This document shows positions 41,966 to 54,431 of a stretch of 64,000 nucleotides of DNA, one piece after another (the first letter of the stretch is position 1; the number at the start of each line of letters is the position of its first letter). The DNA lies in the NCBI GenBank assembly GCA_001566295.1, contig KQ964245.1:129524-193523 (forward strand), given 5' to 3'. The stretch is from Microdochium bolleyi. Taxonomy: Eukaryota > Ascomycota > Sordariomycetes > Xylariales > Microdochiaceae. Position numbers and translations under genes: made by a program. The notes beneath the pieces were generated by a model. That model searched no databases, had not been told where the DNA came from, and saw only the letters and a list, made by a program, of their open reading frames with translations.

Positions 41966-44338
41966 TCACCCAAACACAATATTTACGCCCATCTCCGCGC
42001 TGACCCTCCTCCAAAGCTGCCCGTCGTCAAGCAAGCCATCCGTGTCGGTGACCCCGGCGCCCATACCGCCCATACCGCCCATGCCGCCCATGCCGCCGAA
42101 CCCACCCGCCATGGCCGATGTGATCGTCTCGCAGATCGCTTCAGATGACTCCTCGTCGGCACCTTCGCTGCTAGTGCTGCTGCCGGGACTGCCGTCGCCA
42201 CCGCCCTGGCGCGCGTCCAGCCGCGCCCACACCTCCTGCACGACACTCCACGCCTGCTCGATGTTGGTCATCCCTTGCCGCAGCTCGACCTCGCGGAACG
42301 CCCGGCCCGCGAGCTTGCGGTCCAGGTCGCTGCGCGCCTCGCATGCCGCGACGAACAGCGGCCACAGCAGCGCCCCCATGGGGCCCTTGTGGCTCACCGT
42401 CTCGACGCAGTGCCGCAGCGCCTTGTGCGCGTGCTTCTGCACGAGCGTCGACCCGGGCGCGTACTGGTAGATCGTGCGGTAGAGGTATACGAACGCGCTG
42501 TGCCGATACGCCATCGCGTTGTGGAGGATGGACTGCAGGCGGGGCAGCTCGTGGTGCGGTGGCGAGTGGGCATCCTGACCACCGGATGTAGTCGCTGGCT
42601 CGGCGAACGCCAGGCTTTCGAGTTGTTCGTCGTCGTCGGCGCCGCTGCTCCCGCTCGCAATGACCACGCCCGGCGGCAGGCACGGCTGCCACTGCTTCAA
42701 GGCCATTTCGATGGCGTGCGATGTCTCGTCGTACTCGGTCCGAAGAACAGCGACTTTGGATGTCTGGTTGGCTTGTCTGGCACCCTCCAGCTCGCCTCGT
42801 AGAGACAACAAGCCGGACAGGCGGTGCATGACGGGCCATAACGTTGTAGCCATCCCGAGAAGGGTGTCCACGTTGCGCAGTGGTGATGCTGGAGCGGCAT
42901 TCATGGGCGGGAATGGCAGCAGGCACCCGGCTGCTGGAGCAGTGGATAGCGGAGCGGTGCCGAGCGACAAAGCGGTGATCACATCGTAGAAGCGAAAGGC
43001 CTGCTCAGGACTGTCAGTATTCGGGCCAACCACTATTCGTCTGCTAGTTGGTGAGACATACCCGTTCGAGGAACAAGCCAGTCGCATCATTTTGATCCGT
43101 GGCAGAGGACATGACAGTCAACGCTCCTCTGAGATGGCCATCGACGATACTCGAACGGCCGCGTTGGACAAGCTGTGAATCACACGATCAGCATACAACG
43201 CCGGCCCGGCGCTAATTTTGGTGGAACTCACCACTTCGTAGTACACAAGCAGCATTATGGCTGCAAGGATCTGGTTCTTGTCGACAGACGTGCCGACCTC
43301 AATTAGCTGTGCCAGGCCCTGAATAGCCTTGTTGTGGAAATGTATTGATTTCTCATCATTCTTCACCCCGCGGTACTCGAGATGTGCACTGGCGAGTGCG
43401 AATATGGCGTTCTGCACTGGCGGGCTGGTATACGATAACGGGAGGACCAATTGCTGAAACGGATTGCCCGACTCCTCGCGGAACACTATCAGATGCGACA
43501 GGACGTTGCAAAAGTGGTCAACCAGGGCACGGCGGTTGCGCTTTTCGGAGAACTCCTGGAACGCCGGAAGGCAAAACTCGAGGCGTGGCGTCCCGACTGG
43601 ACACGGTGAGATCATCGCGAGGTCGGGATGTTTTGACCTGGGGATCGACACTATGCTCGAGGTAGATTCTCGCCGCATCTTGTAGGGGACGAGACTGCTG
43701 TTGTCGGTCCAGACCCCTTCGAACCCCAGCGGACTCGTTGGCGACAATAGTATGTCGTCTGCAGTGTAAAAGCTGTCCACGCTGATATCTTCTACGCCAT
43801 CGACCGAGACCCCGGACAGGTCGACGTATCCGTCATCGTACTCGTCGTCGACGGCTTCGTCGAGGTATTCTGTCGTCCGGAATGGCCTCTTGCAGTCGCC
43901 TGAAGCCGCAAAGTCGGCCAAGCCGCTGACCGAGTCCCGCGGCCTGCGCTGCCGCGGCTTGACTGCTTCGTAGGCACAGTCGAGGCCTCGCTCTGCGCAC
44001 CTCGCACATTGCGGCCGCGTCTCGTCACACTTCTTCTTCTGCAGGCCGAGACGGCACCGTTAGTCTCTAGACTATGCGCGAGCGTAATTCATTGGGAATT
44101 GCATCGCGTTACGTACTTTTTCTTTGCTGCGCGACCACAAATTGGTTGGGTTGAGCCAAGACGTTTTGGAGTATGATTGGTGGGGAAATGTTTTCTTACC
44201 ATGAAGTACAGCCTAAATTATGACGAGGTTAGTAATTTGCCCCGTGTTTCAACGCGAGCATGTGGAGGACGACGACTGACCAGCTCTCGAACGCCGTTTC
44301 GGCACCTTAGGCGGCGCAACCTTTGTGTAAAGAAGCAT
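41966..44338 (-). CDS. Zn2Cys6 transcription factor (PF11951-like) with two microexons in the zinc cluster
   Basis: Six exons: 44338-44281, 44212-44200 (13 nt), 44126-44117 (10 nt), 44038-43232, 43172-43062 and 43000-41966; sum 2034 nt, 677 residues. All introns are GT-AG, and intron 1 has a TACTAAC branch site. Only this splicing rebuilds the zinc cluster: C21, C24, C31, C38, C41 and C48 (C-X2-C-X6-C-X6-C-X2-C-X6-C), preceded by KVPKRRSRAG and followed by YEAVKPRQRR. An acidic linker is followed by the regulatory region: LVDHFCNVLSHLIVF, AIFALASAHLEYRG, LLVYYEV-LVQRGRSSIVDGHLRGALTVM across the fourth intron, and ERAFRFYDVITALS across the fifth. This is the fungal_trans_2 pattern (as in acriflavine-sensitivity acr-2 and relatives). 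The C-terminus has a Gly-Gly-Met repeat tract. Target genes are unknown. Confidence 0.88.
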
Positions 44339-47300
44339 CGTGATGTGAATTCGTGGGTTCTGGGGACCGACTCAGGGGACTGTCGATCGTCGCCGAGGCT
44401 CGTAAGTCCGTTGCAGTCTGCAAGTGGGTAGCCGCAACCCCGCGGCACATGTAAAAGTCGTTTGGGGTGCCGCTGTTCCACCTATTCCGCGGGTCTCCGG
44501 CCTGGTGTCGGTCGAGGTGTCGACGGCAGGTTCTCGAGCGTGTCTGGCGTGTGACTCGGGACAGGTGAAGACGAGGTTCGGAATTGCAGAGCAAGATGTC
44601 AGTCAGGGTGGACGAGGAAAACGAGGGAGGGATTGCTGGTGGGCAGCGCTAGGTTTTTGGCCCAGGCGAAAGAGAGAGCTTTAGTCAACCCCATGGAGCA
44701 GCGGCCAGGACTTGTGGAGCAAGCATCGTGACCATTTTAGCGGGTGCTGTTGGAGACGCGGAGCTCTTTTAGGGTGGCAGGCCGATGTGCGGGGGACTTG
44801 GACTTCGCAGGAACCGAGCCGACCGGCTGCATGCCATCTGCGACTAGGGTCCTCGCACGAGCGGCGGGCGGGCAGCCCTCCATGGATGGGATGAGCCGAA
44901 TGACGCCGTGCTCGCCCCTCGCACACATGTGCTGGATTGCCATCGCCATCGACATGCAGCCAGGCAATGCAACATGGAGCCGACCTCGCCGACCACATCC
45001 GCTCACACACCCCTTGAGCTAGTCCCAGATCGAAGACGCGGAGAGTGTCTCCGCCGTGGGAAATCAGACGAATCATGCCTCCCCACAGGCGGCGTGGGCA
45101 CGCGGGGGGGCGATCCGGGGCTCAGAGTACCTCTGCGTGATGCTCAATCAGAGGGGAGCAATGCGAACCTTGCCTCATGGCTGGCGATCGGCAGTGTCGT
45201 CTTGCCTAGCGCTCGTGTCCGGCTCCAGGATCAACAGCCCCTGGACGTCGTGAGAGGTGAGGCACTCTCGCCGTGCACAGGGTGCTAAAACAAGATTTGC
45301 GCCCCACGGAACGTTCTTTCGTCCCCGCATGTGTTCCGTCGCTTAGACAGCCACAACGACCTGCGGCTTGCCACACCGACTCTCCAGTCTCGAGACTTTC
45401 GTCCTCGCCAGCGCCCAGTGGAGCGCTTGACACCTCGACGACCTGTGCGAGCTCGCGGGGCATGGCTAGCACAACTGAGGCGCACGGGCTAGGCGAATAC
45501 GGTAGAGCCCATTCCCCAGACCCGGCTCTACAACCCTGGAAGACCTCAAAGACGAGTCATGACAAGCTGCAAACTGCCGGCCTCGGTACACCTCTGATTG
45601 TTCTTGGCTTCGAAGGCCGGGTGCAACTCTGACCAACAGTCTCGTAAGTCTTGGGCAGCCGCCGTCCTTGATCCATGGCCATGCCATGGTAGCGGCCTCG
45701 TTTACCCCACAGATCCATGAATGATCTAGCCCCTTGGTACCCAGCTGCTTCTTTGGGCCTGGTCTGCGCGGGAGCATGCTGCGATGCTGGGTAGATGGGC
45801 CAGGATCTGCCGGTGACTGCCTCGACTACCACTGTCTGCGGGTCATGTTGCCCTCTAGTCTGCTCTCGAGGTGAGAGGGGCGCCAGAACGATCAGGGTAT
45901 CCGGGCCGAATCGTGCTAACGGCCGTCAGAAGTACTGCACTCCGCACAATGCTCTTGAGCAGCAGGGTTGCACAATGGGGATCTGGGCGCCATGCAGGAC
46001 CTGGGCTGCATTTGCAAATGACCTGTACCCCAGACAGGTGTGTCACCTTGTGGATTGAGAGCTTCGGGAGGTTCCAAGCGCTGTCGATAGTCCAACCGAG
46101 ATCCTCCCAGAGAAGGTAAGCTCGCCGATATCGTAGGAATTGAAATTTCTACGTTGCGGCTCCGAATTGGTGTACACATCGCGGAGAAGCTCACGCGTTT
46201 GGCCGACTCGACCAGCAAGACCATCAGACGCCAGCTTGGGGATGCGGTCACAAGTGGCGGTTGGCACAACACACAGCGCATCGAGCGCGACGTTCAGTGA
46301 ATTCGAGACCGGTGGCCTCATGCTCTGTCAATGAAGGTATCCGGCGCCTCTCCACACTTACAGTAAGTACTCGGCCTGCTTAATTCAGGAGGCAAACATT
46401 ATTTGACAGTCGGCAAGATGGAATTGTCCTTGGGAGATGTCGCCAAGCGCCGCAGTGATTTGATTTTCAGAGATCCCGTCATTGTAAGCGACCATCGCTC
46501 CTTGGCAATGCTGTACCGCCCACGCGCTCTGGGCCAGCTTGGTACGAGCATCATGCATTAAGGCGAAGGTCGATTGTGATGGGCCTTCGACCGGGAAGAA
46601 GTTCTCCGCTCATGTGTGTACAGTGCGCATGTGAATGCGGTGTTGGCTGCACATACCGTGCATCCTGCGTGGAAGCAGCCGAGGCCGCTCATGAGGTTGG
46701 CGCTGACTGTCCATTCTCCGTACAGGGGTTCCCTGAGTTGCTGGTCAGCTGGACATTCTCCCATGAAATTCTACCATTGTCGCGGCATCGAAGGTGGAGT
46801 GGTGGACTTGTCAGCAGCCACGCTCAGTCGGTATGTCTGCCTTTCTCTCCCTCGTCGCGGTGTGTTGGCCTGGGTGTGTGCTGCGAGTCGCGCGATGCAA
46901 GTGGCTCCAATGATATTCCGTGATTGGGTGATGGGCGTGAGAGATGCATCCTGCGCATGCAGGCTTCGAAACTCGACCACTCAGTGTTGCTTGCGTGGAC
47001 GACCAGGCTCCCACGTCTGCGCATGTCAAAGCCCATTCTCTTGCATCGCAATCTTTCGGGGGGTTGCAGATGCCCGTCGTCTTGGGTTTGGCCCGGTCAG
47101 GACAGCCTGCTCTCCCTGAGCTCCTGGGATTGCTTGGCTCGCCGACCTTCATGTAACCTCTTGCCACCACCATCGCATTGTCCTGCTGTGCACGAAACCT
47201 CGACAGATGGAGTCCATACCTTGCTGTCTTGTCGTAAAAGTCATCCTCTGATGCGGCGCAGCCAACAAGGGACTTGGCGGCCTCAAGGCTCCGCCCATGT

Positions 47301-47562
47301 CAGCCTGTAGAGCCTGACCTGATGTCAGCCGCCCACCCGACAGTGTTTGATCTGCCTGCCGACGATATTCCTCACTTCAACGCCAGCTTTCGCCTTGATC
47401 GCTATCACCAAGCTTGACAACTCTCCTAGAGTGCGACCAACTGTGCCGGATCACACTTGCTCATCGAAGCTATACACGGCCGAGCATCGAAAGAGTGTCG
47501 CTTTTTCTGGTGGCACCGAACATGCGAAGTTCAAAATAAGCTTGGCAACATAGTCGATCACC
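44339..47562. other. Long divergent promoter region between a Zn2Cys6 gene and a Cys-rich membrane-protein gene
   Basis: About 3.2 kb without a credible gene on either strand; frames up to about 170 codons (e.g. 46616-47119) lack domains, ATG context or splice partners. Long upstream regions are common for fungal regulators and surface proteins. An unspliced non-coding RNA cannot be excluded. Confidence 0.45.
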
Positions 47563-49286
47563 ATGTATACGGTCCGGCGCAAGCCGCCTTCCCTGACGTG
47601 GCTGCTTGCGACAACTGCAATCGCGCAATCTACCGACCAGGTTCTTGAACCGTACCGAGTCCACGAAGTAAAGAAAGCAGCCACAACTCAGTTGCACATG
47701 CGACGCGAGGCGACCTGCGAAGTTCAGGGATGGTCGCTCTGTCCAGCGGATGTAGGAGGAGGTTGTTGTCCAAACGGATACAAGTGCGATTCGTCGTCCT
47801 GTCATGCTACCACCGCTGGGCCGACTACAGCTTGTGGCCATGCAGGCTATTATAACTGTCCCATAGAAGCTGGTCCTGGTATGTGTCCTTAAGCCTTTTC
47901 AGTCCGCCAGCTGCTGCTTTTGATCTGTCGTGAGTGTCTACTAATGTCGTGCTGTCGACTCCAGGAAGTTGCTGCCCAGTGGGTCTTATATGCGCCAAAT
48001 TCGGCGGCGTCTGCACTGCACCCGAGGGAATGACGATGCCGACATGCCCGACGAGCTATTTGCCGTGTCCAGTGTCGCTTGGCAGTGGATGCTGTAAGTC
48101 AGGTATGGCGTGCGGCAATGGCTTCTGTTATTCGGCTGCTCCACAAACCTATACGGTCAGCGTTCCTCAGACCACAACGGATTCGAGTGGCAGCACGACC
48201 ACCCAAATGATCACCACAACCACTGTGATAACTCCCAAACCTGGCGCCACAAATGTGGGACAGAGCACGGAGAGTATACTGCAGCTTCGACCGAGCACCA
48301 TCCCCAAGATGCCGGCGCTGGAGACTGGAAGTAGCAGTGCCGGGGGTGGAGGAAGTGGCGGGCTTTCGCAAGCCGCACTTGGCGGTGTCATCGGCGGAAG
48401 CATTGCGCTGCTGGCCATCATTCTTGTTGCAACATGGCTGATTCTCCGAAGACTGAAGAAGACACAAAGGGCGGCCGAAGCAGCGGCAGCGGCCATGCAG
48501 GAGTCATCGAAGGGGACCCGGCGGGACAAGACGACGAGCTTTGGCCAGCCGACAGTGACAGAGATATTCTTGGGCGACGGGACCGATCCGCTGCAGTCAC
48601 CCAGCGTGCGGCCGTCATACCTCCGGAGCGGGTCAGACGGGAGTGCTCGAGACTCTTCACCAGCGCCAACGTCGCGAATGCGTGCCTCTGGGACATCGAC
48701 GCCGTACGGGACCTGGCCTGGGCAGTACAACCCGGTACCGACATCAGAGGCGCCGGATAGCCGCCGGCAAAGTGTCGAGACGAATCAGGTGTATGATGTG
48801 AGGAATTCTGAGCAATCTGCACGGCAGCAGCAGCAGCAGCAGCAGATGCACCACAGAGCTGGCTCGCATGACTCCCAGGCCACAGGGTACAGCCAGAATC
48901 GCCATCTGAGCTACTCGAGCGAGCTAGAGGGCATGCATGGCTGGTCAGAGCTCGAGACGGAAACCACTGCGGGAGGACGTCGGCGATCCTCTTCGGGAGC
49001 GGTCATGCCGTCGTCGCAGTCGCATCGTGGAAGCGTGGAGTTGCCAGGCTCGCCCCGGTTGCGCAGCGACAGCAGCACAGGCGTGGGAGGTGTTGGTGGG
49101 ACGAGTGCTGGCACAGGTCTTGTGACAGTGAGCGAGTTCAGCGAGCTGCATGGCTACTACGGACCCGCGACGAGTGCCGCAGGGCAGACCTCTGCCAGGC
49201 TGAACAGGTATCCGTCGATTGCGCCGACGCCGGTCGATACGAATCTGCCGGGGAGGCAACTCGGTTCCGATGATGTGCTGCGATGA
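47563..49286 (+). CDS. Cys-rich single-pass membrane protein with long cytoplasmic tail
   Basis: Exon 1 is 47563-47878, the intron 47879-47964 (GTATGT...CCAG), exon 2 47965-49286; 545 residues. A signal peptide covers about 1-22 (LTWLLATTAIAQS). The outside part has at least four Cys-rich modules: CPADVGGGCCPNGYKC, CPIEAGPGSCCPVGLIC (joined across the splice), GGVCTAPEG, and CPVSLGSGCCKSGMACGNGFC. Each carries a CC pair, like knottin- or granulin-type disulfide modules. A Ser/Thr stalk likely to be O-mannosylated follows. The membrane helix at about 246-270 (IGGSIALLAIILVATWLIL) is followed by RRLKK and a 270-residue Ser/Pro/Gln-rich tail with a Q7 tract. This resembles a cell-surface sensor layout, but no known sensor domain (WSC etc.) is recognised, so the role is open. 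Confidence 0.82.
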
Positions 49287-49814
49287 GAGTGTCGAGGCCG
49301 TTGGCTACTGGTCGTGGCAATCGGGGGCTAAAGTGGTTCGAGAAAGGAAGATCGGGCAAGAGGTGTATCGTTTCGGTCTGGGAAGGAGCGTCGGCCATCG
49401 GGAGGATGGCGACAGGCAAACGGACCGCTGCAAGTGCGGTTGAGGCACATCTTGGCGCTCAGGGCAGCCTGATGTGTGTCAGGCCTTTCATTTCCTCCTA
49501 CCTCTCTCAGATAGCTTCCCTTCTTAGTTGTCATTTTCATTTGTCAAAGGCGCCCGGGTCTTGATTTATTCTGCACCAGATACCCCATCGCAAATACACT
49601 CGCTTCATTCGACTAATGATATCTGCCTAATACGTTTGACGGGGAACCGGTGCTCTCTTTGCTTGCATAACCTAGGGGCTGTCCGCTTCTCAACAGTGCA
49701 AACGCCTTGTCGGACCCCTAAAGGCTGCCCATGCCTGCCGCTCATTTCGATGGCGGAATATAAAAACAGAAGCCATCTCGCATACCTGACTTGATATGTC
49801 CAAAACACACGTGT
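49287..49814. other. Intergenic between convergent Cys-rich membrane protein and RTA1-like genes
   Basis: About 530 bp; 3' UTRs of the two converging genes. Nothing further seen. Confidence 0.6.
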
Positions 49815-50975
49815 CTACACTCTTCTCGTGGAATATGAAGTGTCCATCGTGTTCATCTCGATCACACCACCCGGGGCGATCCGCTCATAGTCTGATGCCT
49901 CCGCATCGCTGAGCAGCGCCGACTTATGCTGCTGCTCCTTGCGTGACGCGGGCTTGGCATCCGCCCACTTCTCAGCAAAGCACACACCCGGGTGGAACAC
50001 GGTCAGAGCGAGTACTGCCAATATGATCATGGGGCCCTCGAATATCATGAATGTGACCTCGTCGTTGGCGAGATGGCCCTTGAAGCCCTCTGAGAGCTCG
50101 GCCACGCGGAAGGTACAGCGGATGAAGATGAGGATGGTCGCAGTGGCGAGGGCTGCGAAGGGAAAAACTTGTCAGTTGTGCACATTCTTAACAGTCCAAT
50201 GAAAGCAAGCAAGAGGGCTCCGTTGCGCGAAGTACTCACCATAGAGGAAGCCTCGGAACTTGAAGGAGGCTCTCATCCGTGCGAAACCGTAATCAAGCAG
50301 CTCCCGGTGGCGTCTGATGCGGAAACCGTACTCGGTGCAGATGGCCATGAAGGCTGCTAGGGAAACGACCTGGAACACAAGACCGGCGATCATGATGTTG
50401 ACCCCCAAGTCCTTGGTAGCTGTCGTCTTGGCTGTGGCGGTGATGCCACCGCCACCGCCCTGCAGGACAAGTGAGATGAAGTCGCACGTCACAAAGATGT
50501 ATGTGTAGGTGCGCGGCTTCAGGCGTGAGGCCTCGGGGCCATATGCCACGACGATGCGAGCAAGACACAGGTAGATTGATGCGCTGAGGAATGCCGGGGC
50601 GATTGTGAGGCCGATGAGCTGTCTACAGTCGATCTTTACGTAAGTCTGGGAGCCACTCCGCGATACTCGGCATCCCGTAAAGAGTCTGACTTACTGCAAG
50701 AAAGGGTCGAACTTGAACGGATTGTAGTGCAGTGTGACCCGCCCTGCATATCCAACGACTTCCAGACCGAGGCCGCCTATCATGCCGGCCATGAAGCCCC
50801 ATGTCTTGTAGCGGATGCCCAGACCGAGCTGTGCAGCCATCAACAGGCCGAAGATGACAGCGTAGGCGACGTTGCCGCCGAAGCTCGGTGCATAAGTAAC
50901 CTGTGCATACTCTATGGGACAGGTGTCGAGAGTGCAGAATTTTGGGTTGAAGGGAAGAGTCATATTGGCCGCCAT
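49815..50975 (-). CDS. RTA1-like seven-helix membrane protein
   Basis: Exons 50975-50695, 50622-50240 and 50152-49815 encode 333 residues; introns GTAAGT...GTAG and GTGAGT...GCAG. Seven predicted helices fit the RTA1 family. Conserved pieces are VIFGLLMAAQLGLGIRYKTW, GLGLEVVGYAGRV, LTIAPAFLSASIYLCLARIV (across intron 1, where the FLQ-QL junction is restored), FVTCDFISLVLQGGGGG, and FIRCTFRVAELSEGFKGHLANDE (across intron 2). The short extracellular N-terminus has two Cys (CTLDTC). The cytosolic tail is charged. Family members confer resistance to 7-aminocholesterol and other lipophilic compounds or take part in phospholipid/sphingoid-base translocation at the plasma membrane. A TATAAAAGG box lies about 145 bp upstream. 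Confidence 0.93.
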
Positions 50976-53900
50976 GATGATGAGTAAGTTTATCCTTATT
51001 AGTTGAACGCAGTCTTGTCGGGGTTGAGTGTTGTTGTCGTCGAACGAGTCAATGTGTGACGGAAAAGCTGAATGACTCCAGGTATACTCGCTGATCGCTG
51101 TGGCCTTTCCAGCCGGGCCTTTTATACGTCTCTAATCTATCTCTATCGACTGATTGCCAAAGAGCCAAAGTGACCCTTATTTCCAACAGCATCAGCATCA
51201 ATGGCGACGAGCGCAAGGCCAGCTCGGAGTCTGTGGGCCATCTTGGCGCTCGCTTCCCGGCAAGGGCAAGGGGTCTTGGGCCGTCGCAGACTGAATTGGG
51301 TTGAGGCTGGAGCTTGAATGCGAGGGTGGGGACATTTGGTTCCTGGAAAAAGAGGGCATCAGTGCGAGCCGCCCTATCACGACTCGGGACGGCAGGCCAA
51401 GGGGCTGTGAATTCATGGCACTGCCACGACCCTGAAAACTGACCACCCTCCAGGTTTGACACTCCCGAGCACTCTCTCAAGGTAACAGTGCCGAAAACGG
51501 ACGGGCAATGGAGTATGTCTGGGTACCTAATCAGGCATCAGCCGCAGCCCTACAAAGCTTGGTCCTGTCCCCACTGTCCAGCTTCATTGCGGGCTGCTAG
51601 CGAAACCGTTAGACCTATTTGCGTCGGCGCATCCCCCAGCATTATGGGCAAGGAGTGCGGAATTGGTCTGCATGGCGAGTGACGAGGCCGGAATCCGGCA
51701 CAGCACGGACGCGGCGCAGTCTTCCAGCTCTGGTGCCTGGAGTTCCAGCTCCACTCATGGCTCGCTTCTTGTGACACGCGGAGACAGCCGTCCCTTCAGT
51801 GGACGCATCATGGTCGGAGCAGGCTCGTGTGGTTTCGCGAAGTTGGAGGTAACACAGAAGCGCTGGCGGTGGACCACAACGTAGGGGAGCGATCCTCAGT
51901 AGACGAGACAAGTTCTTGTGTTCTCCCAAACCCCGAGCTTCTGCCTTCGCCCCGCACGATTTTGCATCACCGTGGGAAGCAAACGCGACGACAATATCCC
52001 TAACCCCGCAGAAAGTAACACAACACACCAGCAGGCAACGAAGAACCCCTGCCCCGTTTCGTCTGGGGCACTTGCTGGCACAAACCGTTGCATATGAAGC
52101 CATCATGAACGCATATTGATCAATTCTTGGTGACTCGGTCTCCGTCAGCGGCGAAGGGGATCCCGGACAGATGTGAAGGCCCCGGGCCGTAGTGGAGTAG
52201 ACAAGCACGGGAGCCGCTGTCGGGTCCGGAGCTCCCCCAATTACCGGCGCCCCACCTCGGTCTCTGCGGGGAAGCGAATTGGGCTGTCATCAGGCTTCCT
52301 GCCCGAGGGAGCTCAAAGTAGGTAGCCAGAGATCTGAACAAAAGCGATTCAACAGGCACAACAAACACGGGGCTGTGCATAGAGGTCATGTTCTTCCCAG
52401 GACCTAAAGCTGCGAGTCCGCCGACGAACACAACTGTTGGACGCGACTGATAACCGAGACAGGAGTTTGCCCCGCATGAAGTCGGACACTTTGCCCAGGA
52501 CGCTCCTGCCCTGTCTACCCGAACGACGCGACCTCAGCACGAGTTTTCTTCGCTCTACGTCGGTCGCCCGCAATGGAGTCAACGTCAAGCTACATGTTTT
52601 CCCGCTCCAAGAAAACACGACCAAGCCTCAAGCCTCACGGCCCTGACAAAATCCGCGACGACGGCAGCAGTCAGACACTGTAGCCGCCTCCAAGCGAGAC
52701 TTACCGAACGAGCACCGCTCCCGACATAGCCAGAAGAAGCCGATAAACGCTTAATCTGAACGCAGAATGCGAATCTCTTCAAATAACAGTATCTCAAGAC
52801 GTTCAACTCTTGATCCATTGGAGCTCCACGGCAAAAAGCCCGTGTCCGGGGTGTCTACGCTGGGAATCGATGACCATGAGACAAAACGGCCTTGGCACTT
52901 TTGCGAGCAACTACAGAGCAATACACAGCGCGAGCAACCATCTCAGCGGCGATACAGGAGTCCACCCTGCTGGGATAGCGATCGCGAGCGGCTGATGTCT
53001 CAGATTGTGTGCATTGCGATGCCAAAACCTACGATTCGCAGCTCGAGGCGGTGGGTAGACACTAAACACCAAGGTGTCCTCGTCTTGGTGACCTGCCCGG
53101 CAGTGCGGCGAGTAGTGCTAGGCTACGATCGGGACAACGCGATGGGTTGGCCAATCACGTGGACCAGGCCCCTACACAAATACGACACATCATCCAGTCC
53201 GACAAATCGTGTGATCCTCCTCACCATGGTTGCTTTTCTGAAGGAAGCCTCGTTGGTGATGGTGGCTTTCGCATCGGCCCACCGGAGAATCTAGCCTTGT
53301 GTGACAGCGCTCGTGACTCGGCCGATCTTGGAGGGATTGCAACCGACAGATGAGTCAGGCCGACAAGGAGAGAAGGCTGGCGCCCAAGAATTGTCTTGGA
53401 CGTGACCCCTTCCCCATTGAGCGATCCTGTCCAGTCCACCGGTAAGCTCACCTTGGCAGCCAATGCCATCTGCAGCTTACCTACAGGTTAGCCCGTGAGA
53501 TCTTCGGAACAAAGTCTCGGAATTGATTCTGATGACAATGCTCCGAAAGAAGATGCATCGGGCCCACCATCGCTCGCCCAATGCCAGCCCGGAGCAGAGA
53601 CGCTTGCCAGGATCCAGAGTCAGAAGCAAACACCCGTGGCAGAGCCGCTGGGCCCGGATCAAGCAGGAGGACCTAGCCGGCTGCAACCCGGGCCACAGCC
53701 ACGTACAGAACCGGCTTCCTGCAGAATGCAGACGCACTCCAGCAAGGCATCGCGTGAGTGGGTAGCATGTTTGTGTGTTTGCGAGCTGCGCTAAGAACTG
53801 CATGCAGGGATGGGTGATGTGGTCTTGCATACCGTCCTGGCAGTCTGGTTGGATGCCGGCAGCGACGACCTGCAAAGCCGGGGTATGGACCAGGGTGCAA

Positions 53901-54431
53901 TGTCTGACCCTGACTCCGGCAGACGGCGTCGGCGACGAAAAGTGCTTGTCCCATGGTGAGATCATATTTTTTATGTATTGTACATGTCCTGGACACCGAC
54001 TCCGTGGGGCGCGAACAATGGCTGTCGTTGATGACGCCTGGAATCTGAAGGCTCCTGCTGCCTAGCGCACGCTGTCTCCAGGCTGCTTTCTTCAGCGGTG
54101 GGAGCCCACATGGCTCGCCGGACCTCGTTAAAGCGCAGGAACACCAGAAGGTATCCTTTGCCGACTACGCGTACTAATCACTCAAACTCAAGAGTCGCCA
54201 TTGTCCGTGTGAGACAATCACCAGTACCTCTCGGCGAGTATCCGAAATAGGCAACAGGGTCAGCTCCACCTTCCCGGCGGCATTTTCCAGGTCGTGCCTG
54301 CACAACTCGTCTGTGCAGACTACAAAACCACGGCTGTCACTGGGATTTCCTCGATTACTCCCACTACCAGCAGACAGTCTTTACCTTTCTTCGTGCAGAA
54401 TCTGACAAGTCGTCACCTCACCCAGAACACA
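50976..54431. other. Long divergent promoter region between RTA1-like and Nudix genes
   Basis: About 3.5 kb. Frames such as 51642-52208 (minus, starting at GTG) and 52767-53294 (plus, 175 codons) show no domain or splice support and are not called. Apart from the RTA1-like TATA box nothing specific was identified. Confidence 0.45.
51118..51126 (-). promoter_or_regulatory. TATA box of the RTA1-like gene
   Basis: TATAAAAGG on the minus strand about 145 bp upstream of the ATG at 50975. Sequence and distance fit a core promoter of an inducible gene. Confidence 0.6.

Noticed and set aside
27125..44338. Secondary-metabolite gene cluster (MFS exporter plus Zn2Cys6 regulators)
   Set aside because: No polyketide synthase, NRPS, terpene cyclase, P450 or tailoring genes lie between or near them.
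51642..52208. 188-codon minus-strand frame
   Set aside because: Starts at GTG, Cys/Arg/Thr-rich with no domain; looks like open non-coding sequence in a long promoter region.
52767..53294. 175-codon plus-strand frame upstream of the Nudix gene
   Set aside because: Has an ATG, but the translation shows no domain, signal or splice continuation; kept only as a remote possibility.
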